DNA of 64,000 nt from an uncultured Lachnospiraceae bacterium (GCA_910588775.1 CAJURH010000008.1:14889-78888); one strand, 5' to 3'; shown: positions 26,475 to 36,770, counted from the first letter of the stretch. Notes: generated by a model not told the origin, from the sequence alone. A program made the numbers and translations.

Positions 26475-29400
26475 TCAGCTAATCTGCCATTTTGTATAGC
26501 TGCCGTTCTCGTCTTTGCCCACGAGAAGCTGGTCTTCGATTTCCTGTTTCAACTCGGTCACATGGGAGATAATGCCAATTAGCCTGGAGCCCCCGGCCAT
26601 TTGCCGAAGCGCTTTCACCGCCTGTCCTCGGGAGTGTTCATCCAGAGATCCGAAACCTTCATCGATAAATAGTATGTCCAGATTCACCGCCGCCGAACTT
26701 TCCTGAATCTGGTCCGCCATTCCCAAGGCCAGCGACAGAGCCGCCATAAAGGATTCACCGCCGGAGAGCGTCCGGACTTCCCGTTCTTTTCCGGTCAGCG
26801 CCTCGTAAACCATCAGATCCAGGCCCCGGTTCTTGCCCTCGCCCGCTTTGTCTATGTCACACATCCGAAGCTCAAACTGCCCCGCCGACATGTCCTGGAA
26901 ACGGTTGTTGGCAGCGCACAGAATCTGTTCCAGGTAATACCGCTGCACATACGTCTCAATGTCCATACGCGAACCGGACACTTTGCCGGCAAAACGATTA
27001 TACAGGCTCTCCAGCTTCGTGCATTCCTGGACGATTTGGCTGCGCTTTTCCATTTCCGGCTTCAACGCACGGTAAACGCTGGCATTTGCGTTGTAATCTT
27101 TTTCATACTGATTATATTTTCTCTCGGCGTCTTCAAGTTTGCGCTCCGCTTCATCCGCCTGGGCCTTTAATTGCTCTATATGTGGCCGCTTGCGCCCTTT
27201 GACCCTTTGTTTGGCCAGTTCATATTCGCTCTCTGCCTTTGTCTTTTTCTCTTTATATTCGTCGATTTTCTCCTGAAGCTGCGCTATCTCGGTCTTCCTA
27301 TATTTTTTTGTAATGTCTTTCCACTCGTATGCGGCAAAACCTCTTTCGGCCATTGTTTGTTCGTAATCTGCCTTTCGCTGGTCGCACTCTTCTCTCTGCG
27401 CGGGAAGCTTTTTGCCATAATCTTCCATCAATGCCTCCGCGTTTTCTTGGGCCGTCTTGGCTTTCTTCGCCGCTTCGCGGGCAGCTTTATATACGCGCTC
27501 CTTTTCGTCCTTTTTCGTTTCGGCGGCTTTTAGAGCTTGTTTTGCTTCTTCCTCTGTGGGATAATCTCTGGAAACTCTTAAAGTTTCCAACTCTGTGCGG
27601 CTTTTGACCAGCGCGTTTTCCGCTTCTTTGGCAATCTCCGCGGCTTCGTCCGCTTCTGTCCTCAGACGCGCTTTCCTGTCGTCAATTCCCTTTAGAGATT
27701 CCTGGATATTTTGCAGCGTCTTAGCGTTTTGCTTCAATACGCTGCCCGCTTCCTGAAGGGATGTTTTCCATGCAGACAGCAAGACAGTGGCCCGTTCCCA
27801 TGTGAAGCTCTCCGCCGTGAAATCTTCTGGCGCATCTGGAACACTCTCCCTTATGCGCGCACAGAGTTTCTGTATGGACTCTCCGAACCTGACCTCCCGC
27901 TCTTCTAGCCGCTGGCGCTCTGCCCCCGCCGCCTGGGCTTTTTGTTTTTGCTCTTCCAGAAGCTTGTCCAGCTCTCCCCGAAGCGCGTCAATGGTTTCAC
28001 GGGTCAGCTCCTGATGCTCCTGGGATAACGGACACGGATGGGGATGGGCGGTGGAGCCGCATACGGGACATGCCTTGCCTGGCCTTAACTTTTCTTTTGC
28101 AAGATAGCCTGCCTGCGCGTCCAGAAAGGCGTTATTCTTTTCTGTATATTCCTTCTGCTTCTTTTGGACTTTATCCCGGATGATTTCGTAGTCCCGCTGC
28201 GCGTCCTCAGAGCTCTCCCGCTGTTCGTCCACAGCCGTCTGCTGAGACTTAACCGATTGCGCGTCCGTCTCGATGCGGTCAGCCTCCTGGCTGTTCATCT
28301 CCCATTGTAAGAGCAGACCATCCGCATTTCCCAGTTCCCGGGCTTGCGTCCGCCATTTTCTTTCCCGCGCTTCCAGACTTTCCCATTGCGCCCGCGCCGC
28401 TTTTGCCGCTTCTTTCGCTTTCTCATGGGCCGCTTTCCTGGCGGAAACGTCTTCTTCGGCCGCGCGCATTTTCCTCAATATGTCCAGCGATTTTTCTACC
28501 CGTTCCGATACTTTCGCATAGACCGCATTCTCCAAATCTCGTTCCTCTTCGGCTTCTCTCTCTGCCCGCGCGGCGGCCTCGCAGACCTTTTTAAGCTTCG
28601 GCTGCATATCTTTTTGCTCTTTGAGGGCCTTTTCTGTGTCTGTAACGGTTTTCTGCCCGTCGGCAAATCTCTGGAAAATCGCCTGGATTTCGTATGCGGC
28701 CTCGATCTCTCTGATTCGCCTTTTCGCTCCTTCCATCTCCTCCTGGACTTCTTCGCACTCTTTTAGAGTTTCCTGGGCCCGATCCGACTGTTCATAAGCC
28801 TGAAGCAAATCCTGCGCGCTTTTGAACGCGTCCCGGCTTTCATCGCGAATGTCTCTGGCCTTTTTATAATCCTTTTGCGCGCCCTTCTTTTCTTCTCTCA
28901 ACTGACCGCAGAAAGTTTCCAGTTCTTCCAGCAAGCTTTCCATGTCCATTACGGAGAGTCTTTCCGCTGAAAGGATTCCCTTTTTCAGTTGCAGCAGAAT
29001 CTCCGCCTGTGGGTAAGTCTCCGGAACTGTAATGTGTCCTATTTCCGTCTGGCACGCCGTGCGTATTTTTCCGATTTCCGCCAATTTCTCCTTTTTACGT
29101 CTGTCCAGATCGTCCAGTATCTTCTGAAAAAGCCCGGTGTTGAACAGTTTTCGAAAAATGACTTTTTTGTCATTTGACTTGGCCCGAAGCAGCTCCATGA
29201 ACTCTCCCTGGGCAATCATGGCCACCTGGGCAAACTGACTTTTGGTAAGGCCGATGATTTCTTCCAGCTTTTTATTGGCTTCTTTCTGGGGATATTCGCT
29301 GTGATCGGGCATGATGAGGCTGACCTTTTCGCTGTCCTCTTTGAATTCACTGGCGTCGGCGCCTCTTCTTTTCTTGGGACGCATGTGCCGGGGTATGCGT

Positions 29401-29693
29401 TTGACTGTATAGATTTGAGATCCTGCGCCGCTTTTTTCTGAAAATGTCAGCTCCACGTAGGGTTCTATGCCAAAATCCACAAACTGGCTCTGAAGTTCTG
29501 CGCCCGTTTTTTTATTGGCATTGGAGCTGGCTTCACCGTAAATCGCAAAGGCGATTGCGTCAAAAATGGTGGTCTTGCCCGCTCCGGTGTCCCCTGTAAT
29601 CAGGAATAGATTCTGGCTGAGCTTGGAAAAGTCAATGGTCGTCTTCTGGCCGTAAGAGCCGAACGCCTGTAAAGTTAATTTCAATGGTCTCAT
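26475..29693 (-). CDS. sbcC: Nuclease SbcCD subunit C
   Basis: 1072-aa SMC-like ATPase that works with SbcD to open hairpins and process DNA ends. Walker A is GDTGAGKTT near residue 36. Long coiled coils flank a zinc-hook CPVCGS near 540. The C-terminal ABC signature is RTLSGGESFMAALSLALGM, with Walker B ILFIDEGFGSLDEHS. The start ATG follows the sbcD stop with no gap. Confidence 0.96.
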   Translation of the reverse strand: MRPLKLTLQAFGSYGQKTTIDFSKLSQNLFLITGDTGAGKTTIFDAIAFAIYGEASSNANKKTGAELQSQFVDFGIEPYVELTFSEKSGAGSQIYTVKRIPRHMRPKKRRGADASEFKEDSEKVSLIMPDHSEYPQKEANKKLEEIIGLTKSQFAQVAMIAQGEFMELLRAKSNDKKVIFRKLFNTGLFQKILDDLDRRKKEKLAEIGKIRTACQTEIGHITVPETYPQAEILLQLKKGILSAERLSVMDMESLLEELETFCGQLREEKKGAQKDYKKARDIRDESRDAFKSAQDLLQAYEQSDRAQETLKECEEVQEEMEGAKRRIREIEAAYEIQAIFQRFADGQKTVTDTEKALKEQKDMQPKLKKVCEAAARAEREAEEERDLENAVYAKVSERVEKSLDILRKMRAAEEDVSARKAAHEKAKEAAKAARAQWESLEARERKWRTQARELGNADGLLLQWEMNSQEADRIETDAQSVKSQQTAVDEQRESSEDAQRDYEIIRDKVQKKQKEYTEKNNAFLDAQAGYLAKEKLRPGKACPVCGSTAHPHPCPLSQEHQELTRETIDALRGELDKLLEEQKQKAQAAGAERQRLEEREVRFGESIQKLCARIRESVPDAPEDFTAESFTWERATVLLSAWKTSLQEAGSVLKQNAKTLQNIQESLKGIDDRKARLRTEADEAAEIAKEAENALVKSRTELETLRVSRDYPTEEEAKQALKAAETKKDEKERVYKAAREAAKKAKTAQENAEALMEDYGKKLPAQREECDQRKADYEQTMAERGFAAYEWKDITKKYRKTEIAQLQEKIDEYKEKKTKAESEYELAKQRVKGRKRPHIEQLKAQADEAERKLEDAERKYNQYEKDYNANASVYRALKPEMEKRSQIVQECTKLESLYNRFAGKVSGSRMDIETYVQRYYLEQILCAANNRFQDMSAGQFELRMCDIDKAGEGKNRGLDLMVYEALTGKEREVRTLSGGESFMAALSLALGMADQIQESSAAVNLDILFIDEGFGSLDEHSRGQAVKALRQMAGGSRLIGIISHVTELKQEIEDQLLVGKDENGSYTKWQIS

Positions 29694-30842
29694 TTACTGC
29701 GCCTCCTGAACGAAATTGATTACATCTTTGAGTAGTTCTTTTTCCGAATCGTCCAAATCCTTTAGAAATGCACAGCAAAGCTCAAAGGGATTTAATCTCT
29801 CCTCGGCCGCGAACTTGCGGCTGTAATCCGCCCTGCGAAGCGTCTCTCTGCGGATTTCCAGCAGATTGGGAAATGCTTTTCGTATCCTGTCTTGCATATC
29901 AATCCCATCCAGATCCGCTTTATCTGTGAGAATGACCGTCACATAATCTTCACAGCCCTGTCCCAGCGCCTCTTCCAGCGTCCCTTTGACCACGCGCACC
30001 TGACGAAGCGGCTCCAGTGGAATGACTGTGGTCTCTATGTGGCCTTTCGCTCCCATCTCCACCATGACAATGCCTTTTCGCTGTCCGGCCTCGCTGACGG
30101 AACAGGCCAGAGGCGTGCCGCAATAACGGTAAAATTCACTTCCCACTTTCATGGGTTTGTGGATATGGCCAAGCGCCGCGTAATCGAATCTTTCCAGCGC
30201 ATCGGCGGACACTCCGTCGATGTCGCCCACCGTCTGAATCTCTGAATCCATACGCTCCACCTGATCTGGACGGGTTCCTGCCGGGAGATAAAACTGATGG
30301 CTGACCAGCACGTTTCTCTCCTCTTCGCTTATTTCCTCACGGGCAATCAGCTTGTGAATCGCGCTGTCATAAGATAGGTGATTGCCTATTTCATCGACGC
30401 CTACGATGTTTTTGACCATGGATGGTTTTACAAAGGGAAGCAGATAGAAATTCACAGGGCCGAAAGCGTCTTGAAGGGTCACCTTTTCGATGTATTCGCA
30501 TTCATTTTGCGGCGGCTTGCCAATCATATATAGATTCTGCTGGGATAAAATGCGGCGGAAACAGTTTACCCGGGGCGCGCTGTCATGGTTGCCGCTGATC
30601 ATCATAATCGTGGTATCTGGAAGACATGCCATAAGATTTGCAATAAAAGGATCGAAAACTTCCACCGCCTCCACCGACGGAATAGCCTTGTCGTAAATGT
30701 CCCCTGCAATGACGATGGCGTCTGGCTTCTCTTCTGCGGCGATTTGCACAATCCGTCCCAAAATATACTCCTGATCTTCCCGGAGATCCCTGTTCATGAG
30801 CTTTAAGCCAATGTGTAAATCCGATAAATGGAAAAACTTCAT
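29694..30842 (-). CDS. sbcD: Nuclease SbcCD subunit D
   Basis: 382-aa Mre11-type metallophosphoesterase. Motifs are LSDLHIG, IAGDIYDK, SGNHDS and ALGHIHKP. The ATG at 30842 (MKFFHLSDLHIG) is preferred over 30896 because homology begins there; GGGAGGAGCG lies upstream. Forms the SbcCD complex with the gene directly after it. Confidence 0.96.
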   Translation of the reverse strand: MKFFHLSDLHIGLKLMNRDLREDQEYILGRIVQIAAEEKPDAIVIAGDIYDKAIPSVEAVEVFDPFIANLMACLPDTTIMMISGNHDSAPRVNCFRRILSQQNLYMIGKPPQNECEYIEKVTLQDAFGPVNFYLLPFVKPSMVKNIVGVDEIGNHLSYDSAIHKLIAREEISEEERNVLVSHQFYLPAGTRPDQVERMDSEIQTVGDIDGVSADALERFDYAALGHIHKPMKVGSEFYRYCGTPLACSVSEAGQRKGIVMVEMGAKGHIETTVIPLEPLRQVRVVKGTLEEALGQGCEDYVTVILTDKADLDGIDMQDRIRKAFPNLLEIRRETLRRADYSRKFAAEERLNPFELCCAFLKDLDDSEKELLKDVINFVQEAQ

Positions 30843-30971
30843 TTTTTCGCTCCTCCCCTCCCTCAAATTCTCGTCAATTAGGCAACTGGAAAACATTTAC
30901 TTCGTAATTTCCGCGTTTGTTCAAAATGGTTACCCATAATTTTAGTATCTATAAACCATTGCATCTACAGT

Positions 30972-31004
30972 TGGAGGGATATGCAAATATCACATATCCC
31001 TCCA
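30972..31004. repeat. Perfect 12-bp inverted repeat after the PilZ gene
   Basis: TGGAGGGATATG and CATATCCCTCCA with a 9-base loop. On the plus strand a CTTTTTTC follows 7 bases later; on the minus strand, where the PilZ gene ends 28 bases before, no U tract follows. Possibly a weak terminator. Confidence 0.6.
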
Positions 31005-31031
31005 CTGAACCTTTTTTCAGACTTCACCCAA

Positions 31032-31763
31032 TTAGCTTTCGGCCGCCTCTTCTTCCCCCGCCGCCGTTTTAGTCAGGGCCTTTTCCCGCTGGAGGTCAAA
31101 TATGACCTGCGCAACTTTCTGCGCGTCCGCCTCCCCCATCTCCAGGAAACGGCAGCCATATTCAAATACTGCGTCTTCTTTTTTTGTAATCCGCAGCACT
31201 TCGCATAGCAGCAGGGACACATCCCTCTCTTCCATCAATTTTACGTTCAAAAGGAGTCTCTCTTTTTCCCGGTACTGACTCTTGGAGCTTATGCACGCGC
31301 CGCCCACGCTGATATTCAGCAGCTTACAAGGTCCCCCCTCCGCCACCACATTGCTCACGGGCCTTGCCAACGCGTCTATGTCTGTGTCCACTCGGAAAAA
31401 CGCCCGGTCGTTTTCCCTTTTTAACAGAGTCAGATTCTCCACCGCCCAGATGCGTTCCGGCATCAGCGTAATGACCCCTTCCAGGTAGACTGCCTTTTCC
31501 TCCTTATCGCTGTAACCGCGAATCCGCACCTTTGCAGCCTCTTCCAGTTCTGGGGGAATCTCCGCCGCCGTATACTGATGCAGTTGCGCCATGTCCCCCT
31601 GCAAATGCACCAGCTTGGCGATGAAAAGCTCCTGGCCATTCATGGTGGTGACCTCCACCCGCATGCCAGAATAAGGTCTCAGCCGTTCCTCTTGCTGATT
31701 TTTTGCGGATTCTTCTCCTCCGTTTTTTCCAGATTTCCTCCTAAATAGATCAAAAAAACCCAC
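31032..31763 (-). CDS. PilZ-domain protein (YcgR-like), probable c-di-GMP receptor
   Basis: 243 aa. An N-terminal YcgR/YpfA-type beta domain (about residues 35-110) is followed by a PilZ domain. The c-di-GMP motifs are intact: RAFFR (RxxxR) and NISVGG (N/DxSxxG). Ends in an acidic/Ala tail. The likely start is GTG at 31763, six bases after AGGAGGAAA; the GTG at 31781 would place this ribosome site inside the gene. No flagellar or polysaccharide genes adjoin it, so its target is unknown. Confidence 0.85.
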   Translation of the reverse strand: MGFFDLFRRKSGKNGGEESAKNQQEERLRPYSGMRVEVTTMNGQELFIAKLVHLQGDMAQLHQYTAAEIPPELEEAAKVRIRGYSDKEEKAVYLEGVITLMPERIWAVENLTLLKRENDRAFFRVDTDIDALARPVSNVVAEGGPCKLLNISVGGACISSKSQYREKERLLLNVKLMEERDVSLLLCEVLRITKKEDAVFEYGCRFLEMGEADAQKVAQVIFDLQREKALTKTAAGEEEAAES

Positions 31764-31890
31764 CTGTTTCCTCCTCCTCACATATATCCCCTTGGAATTT
31801 CTTTGTTTCTATCTTTCCTACAGAATAGCATAAAAAACCAGGCCATGCAAACACAAATGGAAACTCATCCCGCCAAACGCATGAATGCCC

Positions 31891-33579
31891 TTACACTCTG
31901 CTCCAGACTCCAGTTTTCTCGAATTCCCGGGCCGCCATCCTGGCGCTTTCCACCACCGCTTCCTGATAGCCCAGCATTTCCAGAAGCCGGATGGCGTTTC
32001 TGGACGAAGCCCGTCCCTCCTTCAATCTATAGGAAAACCGCACGTCCCGTTCCCGGACTTCTTCCCCAAAGTGATAGTTTTCATAGCAATCCTCCAAAAT
32101 ATAGGTCAATTCTATATCGTGAGTGGCCGCAAAACAAAAGACTTTCTCTTTGCGCAGACTTGTAAGAATCCTGGAGGATGCGGCAATCCGCTCGATGGTA
32201 TTGGTCCCCCGCAACACCTCGTCCACCATGCAAAGCAATGGCCCCTCCTGATCCGCCGCGTCCAGAATCCTTTTCAAAGACCGGATTTCCACCATGAAAT
32301 AGCTCTCGCCCCTTTCCAGATTATCCGAAAGGGCCATGGACGTGAGTATCCGGCTCATGGGTGCCTGGTAGGACAAGGCTGTGCAGGTGGCAATGGTCTG
32401 GGCTAAAATTCCATTTATCGCCACATTTCTCAAAAAGGTGGATTTCCCGGAGGCGTTGGACCCAGTCAGCAGCATCCCCCTTTGCAGCGAAAAGCTATTG
32501 GATACAGGCTCTTTCACCAGTGGATGATACAGCCCTGAAACCTGCATGCGCATTTCGTTTTGAAAAGACGGCCTGCACCACACGGGCAAAGCTTCCCGAA
32601 AGGACGCGGCCGCCATGGCGCAATCCAGTTCCCCCAGGTTATCCAGCAAACATTCCGCGTCATCCCTGTGTCCATGAATTTCCCCCAGCATTTTATTATA
32701 ACGGATCAGATCCACATGGAAAATCATTCGGATAAGGTCCGCCAACACCGCTTCCACTCCTCCAGATACGCTGTCTTTGCCGGACACCCAGTAAGAGCCT
32801 TTCTGAAAAGCCCGCAGGTTCTCCTGCGCCTGGCCCATGGGCGCGCAGCATTCTTCGATTTCCTCCCATTCAAGCCTTTTTATTCTCTTAGCCGCCCCCA
32901 ACATCCTCTTTACGCTCTGGAAACAACTCAGATGGACTTCCACCTGCTTTCTGTCGCCAGCGCCATAATAATCCGCTATATTCACGCAGGCCACCGCCAG
33001 AAAGAGGAAAAACCCGTACACCGGCTGAAACAGCATGAAAATCAGAGCGAATACAGCCGCGGCGCACAGCGCCCAATGCTTCGTTTCCCTTATGGGTTTC
33101 GCTTCGTTTAGAGCCTGCAGTTTCTTCCCGATGGACGCTGCGCCGGATTTGGGAATCTGGGCCAGGATAAGCTGCAAGGCCAGACGTTTTTCCTCATCCT
33201 GGGCAAAAAAACGCATGAGCTTTTCCCTCTTTTGCAAGTCTTCTTCTCTTAGCTTAGGCGTTCGCAATAGATACAGGAAATACTCTTCTCCAGGCGCAGA
33301 AACTGTCTGGTTCATCCGCAGAAACACCCGGTCCATGTCCAAATCTTTCCAGGTGATTTCATCAATATAAAAAGACTCTTTGACGCTTTTGTATTTCCCA
33401 TAGACGGACAGATTCTCTATCTGATCTTTGGAATAAACCACATTGGAGGCTTGCCCCCAGCTTTCCTTCCTACGGCGCAAAAACTCCTCCCGGTTTTTCA
33501 AACTGCTGTGCATGATCATCCCCGCCAGCAAAAAATTCACGCCCAAGATGCAAAACGCCAGAATCCAACTCTCGATCAA
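31891..33579 (-). CDS. Membrane-anchored MutS-like ATPase
   Basis: 562 aa with a MutS domain III/lever-like middle and a C-terminal MutS ABC ATPase. Walker A is LTGSNASGKSTF, followed by LTSMALSDNLERGESYF and Walker B LCMVDEVLRGTN, then FAATHDIELT. These match MutS family ATPases. It lacks the mismatch-recognition domain and the MutS2 Smr domain. Unlike MutS, it has one hydrophobic helix at residues 4-25 and two more at about 168-205 (ALCAAAVFALIFMLF and GFFLFLAVACVNI). The start is TTG at 33579, seven bases after GGGAGGG. Function unknown; a repair role should not be assumed. Confidence 0.82.
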   Translation of the reverse strand: MIESWILAFCILGVNFLLAGMIMHSSLKNREEFLRRRKESWGQASNVVYSKDQIENLSVYGKYKSVKESFYIDEITWKDLDMDRVFLRMNQTVSAPGEEYFLYLLRTPKLREEDLQKREKLMRFFAQDEEKRLALQLILAQIPKSGAASIGKKLQALNEAKPIRETKHWALCAAAVFALIFMLFQPVYGFFLFLAVACVNIADYYGAGDRKQVEVHLSCFQSVKRMLGAAKRIKRLEWEEIEECCAPMGQAQENLRAFQKGSYWVSGKDSVSGGVEAVLADLIRMIFHVDLIRYNKMLGEIHGHRDDAECLLDNLGELDCAMAAASFREALPVWCRPSFQNEMRMQVSGLYHPLVKEPVSNSFSLQRGMLLTGSNASGKSTFLRNVAINGILAQTIATCTALSYQAPMSRILTSMALSDNLERGESYFMVEIRSLKRILDAADQEGPLLCMVDEVLRGTNTIERIAASSRILTSLRKEKVFCFAATHDIELTYILEDCYENYHFGEEVRERDVRFSYRLKEGRASSRNAIRLLEMLGYQEAVVESARMAAREFEKTGVWSRV

Positions 33580-33608
33580 ATTATTTCCCTCCCAAAATTA
33601 AGGTACGC

Positions 33609-33633
33609 AAAAAGCTGCCGCCATACCGGCAGC
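33609..33633 (-). terminator. Terminator after the cell-wall hydrolase gene
   Basis: Minus strand GCTGCCG, loop GTATGG, CGGCAGC, TTTTT. Perfect 7-bp stem. Confidence 0.9.
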
Positions 33634-33650
33634 AGCCTTATCATACCTTA

Positions 33651-34982
33651 TTATCTCCAATATGTAAAGAAAGTTTGTCCCTTATACGTAAACGCCCCGG
33701 AACGGCTGGACAAGCCTGAGCTGGCATAAGCTGCGGGAGTCATAAAGAATAAGCAGTCAAAATCCGTCTTGCCGTTGGACTTGGCCAACACATAGGATAA
33801 ATATTTGGCGCGTTTCGTTTTGTTTTTCTTATAGGCGTTGTACATGCTGTAAGCCCTGTCCACGGCCTTTTCCGCTGTGTCATACCCTGTCACATTTGTA
33901 TTATTCAGCCTTCTCTGCAAAGCCCCGTCCCAAACTACGGAAAACTGGCCCTTCTGATATATTACATACCGGACAGACGGCGGGAAATTGTACTGAGGCG
34001 CCAGCGTTCGGTTTAAGATTACCATGGCTGTGGCCGTCATCCCCTGGATGCCCTGATTGCCCGCTTCACAGTATACAGTGGCCGTCAGCAATTCTTTGTC
34101 GCTCAACTTCCCGTTGGCTACGCCCGGATGTTTGGCATATTCTTTTTGCAGTGTGTAGATTTTCTTATTGCTGGCGATTACCCTTACATTCCCACTGGAA
34201 TCATAGGTGAAACTCTGGGTCTCCGTGGCCACGCCGTCTTTGTCAAAAGACCAGGTTTTGCCCCCGATCACCATGGTTTCATTCACTGCCATGGCGCCGC
34301 TGGACTTGAAGTAGTACCGATTGTCGTCCAGCGTCATCCATCCTGTCTTGCGTTTTCCATCTTGCTGGTAATAATACCATTTGCCGTTAAGCTGTTTCCA
34401 GGAGGAAGTCAGCATCACTCCATTGGATTCAAAATACCGCCAGCCCCCTGATACTTTAAAACTCCCGGACCTGCGGCAACCGATGGGATAACTGACGCCA
34501 TTTTCCACCGTGTCATTAGGATTGAAATAATACGTCTTCTTTCCTACCTTTTGCATCCCCAGCAGCATCTTTCCGTCTTTGCCCAGACGGTATCTTTTGC
34601 CCTTAGAAGTTTTCCATTTATTGACCAGGGCTTTTCCATCTGCGTCTATGAAATACCAGTTGTTTTTATGTTTCACCCATTTGTTCTTCACCATGGCGCC
34701 GCTTGCGTCAAAGTAATAGTAATTTCCGGTGATTTTACGCAGTTTGGTGACCATGCGGGTGGTCTTCTTGGAGAGAAAATACCGATTCCCTTTCCAGGTC
34801 AGCCACCCTTTCTTTTTCACGCCTTTTTGATAATAATACCAGTACTTCCCCTCCTGCTTCCAGCCTGTATAGGATTTTGACGCGGCCGCAACCTCTTTTG
34901 GCTGAAACGTCGCGCAGGCAAAGGGCAATATAAGCGCAAACAGCAGTAGAAATAAACATCCTGTTTTTCTTGTTCTTTTCAT
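33651..34982 (-). CDS. Secreted cell-wall hydrolase with wall-binding repeats (SleB type)
   Basis: 443 aa. Signal peptide at 1-34 ends near VAAA. About nine choline-binding-like repeats (GWKQEGKYWYYYQKG, WYFIDADGKALVNKW and similar) cover residues 40-260. The C-terminal Hydrolase_2/SleB domain begins LLTATVYCEAGNQGIQGM and includes MVILNRTLAPQYNFP; the Glu in YCEAG is the expected catalytic acid. Members cleave peptidoglycan, some in spore cortex. It has its own promoter and terminator. Substrate and timing are unknown. Confidence 0.85.
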   Translation of the reverse strand: MKRTRKTGCLFLLLFALILPFACATFQPKEVAAASKSYTGWKQEGKYWYYYQKGVKKKGWLTWKGNRYFLSKKTTRMVTKLRKITGNYYYFDASGAMVKNKWVKHKNNWYFIDADGKALVNKWKTSKGKRYRLGKDGKMLLGMQKVGKKTYYFNPNDTVENGVSYPIGCRRSGSFKVSGGWRYFESNGVMLTSSWKQLNGKWYYYQQDGKRKTGWMTLDDNRYYFKSSGAMAVNETMVIGGKTWSFDKDGVATETQSFTYDSSGNVRVIASNKKIYTLQKEYAKHPGVANGKLSDKELLTATVYCEAGNQGIQGMTATAMVILNRTLAPQYNFPPSVRYVIYQKGQFSVVWDGALQRRLNNTNVTGYDTAEKAVDRAYSMYNAYKKNKTKRAKYLSYVLAKSNGKTDFDCLFFMTPAAYASSGLSSRSGAFTYKGQTFFTYWR

Positions 34983-35091
34983 CTATACTCCTACCTTTCC
35001 GCTAATTTCCAGACTGTCCCAAGTGGGTTCGCTCCTCTGTCCATTCCACTCAACAGGGGCGTCCCGCACATCCAGTCCCGTTTATTTGTTA

Positions 35092-35120
35092 AGTATATAT
35101 TAAATTTATATGAATGTCAA
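35092..35120 (-). promoter_or_regulatory. SigA-type promoter of the cell-wall hydrolase gene
   Basis: TTGACA (35115-35120), 17-base spacer, TATACT (35092-35097) on the minus strand. It lies about 110 bases before the ATG, so a leader of about 100 bases is expected. Confidence 0.85.
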
Positions 35121-35164
35121 GATGTCCGAGACCTGGAAATTGTATCAAAAAAGATAAGATTATG

Positions 35165-36634
35165 TTAAATAATAAAACAAACCAATCCGCCCTTGCTGTC
35201 GTTGACAATTTTCTGCATGGATTCCTGCAGTTTACCCTGACTCTCCTCTCCAATCACCGCAATCTTGGAACGGATGCCGTCCTCCACCAGTTGTTCAATG
35301 GATTTTCCAAAAATATTCGTTTCCCAAATGGTTTCACCCCTCTGCTCACCCTCTTTAATATAGGCAATCAAGTCTTCCGCTTGCTCTTTCGTCCCCACAA
35401 TGGGCGCAATCTCCGTCTCTATGTTGGCTTTAATCATATGAATGGATGGACTCTGGGATTTGATCTTCACCCCGTATTTGTTTCCCTGTTTAATCACCTC
35501 CGGCTCTTCCAGTTCAATGTCTCCACGTTCTGGCGTCACCACGCCATAGCCGCATCCCCTTACCGCCTCCAGGGCCGACTGGACTTTCACGTATTCTTCT
35601 TTCATCCGGGCAAATTCGCGAATCATGTGAATCAGCTCATATTCGCTGCCCATGGAGATTCCGGTCATTTCTGAGAGCATTTCGTAATAATATTGTTCCC
35701 GCACATGTATCTGCACCCGGATAATCCCCGTGGCCAAATCCATCTGCTCCAGAGTCACCCGCTCCACATAAGGTCCTTCCAAATCCATAGAACACTCTGT
35801 AAAATCCCGGATGCTTTTCCAGCCGACAGTCATCTGCTTAATCTGTTCCAGAAGGTTGGCTTTCAGCGGGTTCTGCAAGGAGAGAATCTCCACCCATTTT
35901 GGAATGTAGAACTGTATCTGCCCCAGAGGAAATTCGTACAGAGCCTTTTCCAAAATCATACTCACGTCCTCCCGCCGAAGCTGCTCACAGTTGACGGACA
36001 AGGCGGATACGTGGTATTTCTCCTGTATTTCTTTCACTGCGGCAGCCGCATCCTCCCCGTATGGTTTCTGGGAATTTACGATAACCACAAAAGGTTTTCC
36101 CTGGTTTTCCAGCTCCCGAATAGTTTTCTCTTCCGCCTTGCGGAAATTATCCCTGGGCAGCTCCCCAAATGTGCCGTCGCAGGTCATCACGATCCCAATG
36201 GTGGCGTGTTCCTCGATGACTTTACGCGTTCCCACTTCTGCCGCCTGGTGGAAAGGTATCTCATGCTCAAACCAGGGCGTTTTCACCATGCGCTCCTTCC
36301 CTTCTTCCATATTCCCAATGGCGTCGGGAACCAGAAAACCCACGCAGTCAATCAGACGCAGACGCACCTGAATGTCCTCCCCCAGAGACATATTTACCGC
36401 TTCTTTGGGTATGAACTTGGGCTCCACCGTGGTGATAAGCTTCCCCGAGCCGCTAAGCGGCAGCTCATCCCTCACCTGGGACTGGCGCAGCTGTGACAGG
36501 GCCGGCAGGGCCACCAGCTCCATGAAACGGCGGATGAATGTGGACTTTCCGCTGCGCACCGGACCGACCACGCCTATGTAGATTTCCCCGTTGGTACGGG
36601 CCTGTATATCTTTATATACCTGAAAATTAACCAT
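35165..36634 (-). CDS. spoIVA: Stage IV sporulation protein A
   Basis: 489 aa, close to the B. subtilis protein. It starts MVNFQVYKDIQARTNGEIYIGVVGP and has the Walker A motif GPVRSGKST near residue 24. ATP-driven SpoIVA polymers form the basement layer of the spore coat on the forespore surface. The C-terminal end VCFII is conserved in the family and needed for membrane targeting. The ATG at 36634 follows AAGGAG. A CATATATA sequence near 36670 could be part of a SigE -10 box. This gene shows that the organism forms endospores. Confidence 0.97.
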   Translation of the reverse strand: MVNFQVYKDIQARTNGEIYIGVVGPVRSGKSTFIRRFMELVALPALSQLRQSQVRDELPLSGSGKLITTVEPKFIPKEAVNMSLGEDIQVRLRLIDCVGFLVPDAIGNMEEGKERMVKTPWFEHEIPFHQAAEVGTRKVIEEHATIGIVMTCDGTFGELPRDNFRKAEEKTIRELENQGKPFVVIVNSQKPYGEDAAAAVKEIQEKYHVSALSVNCEQLRREDVSMILEKALYEFPLGQIQFYIPKWVEILSLQNPLKANLLEQIKQMTVGWKSIRDFTECSMDLEGPYVERVTLEQMDLATGIIRVQIHVREQYYYEMLSEMTGISMGSEYELIHMIREFARMKEEYVKVQSALEAVRGCGYGVVTPERGDIELEEPEVIKQGNKYGVKIKSQSPSIHMIKANIETEIAPIVGTKEQAEDLIAYIKEGEQRGETIWETNIFGKSIEQLVEDGIRSKIAVIGEESQGKLQESMQKIVNDSKGGLVCFII

Positions 36635-36770
36635 ATAAAACTCCTTTTTCCCCATTGGCAGTATCACTAAATATATATGAAAGGAATAAGAAGTCCATGA
36701 CAGTTTTGAAGCGATTTCCATTCTGAATCTAAGATAAGAATCCCGTGGTGAAGGATTTCCTAAATAAAAC

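Noticed and set aside
30972..31004. Operator site for a repressor (perfect palindrome)
   Set aside because: It lies downstream of two genes rather than at a promoter; a transcript-end hairpin is simpler.
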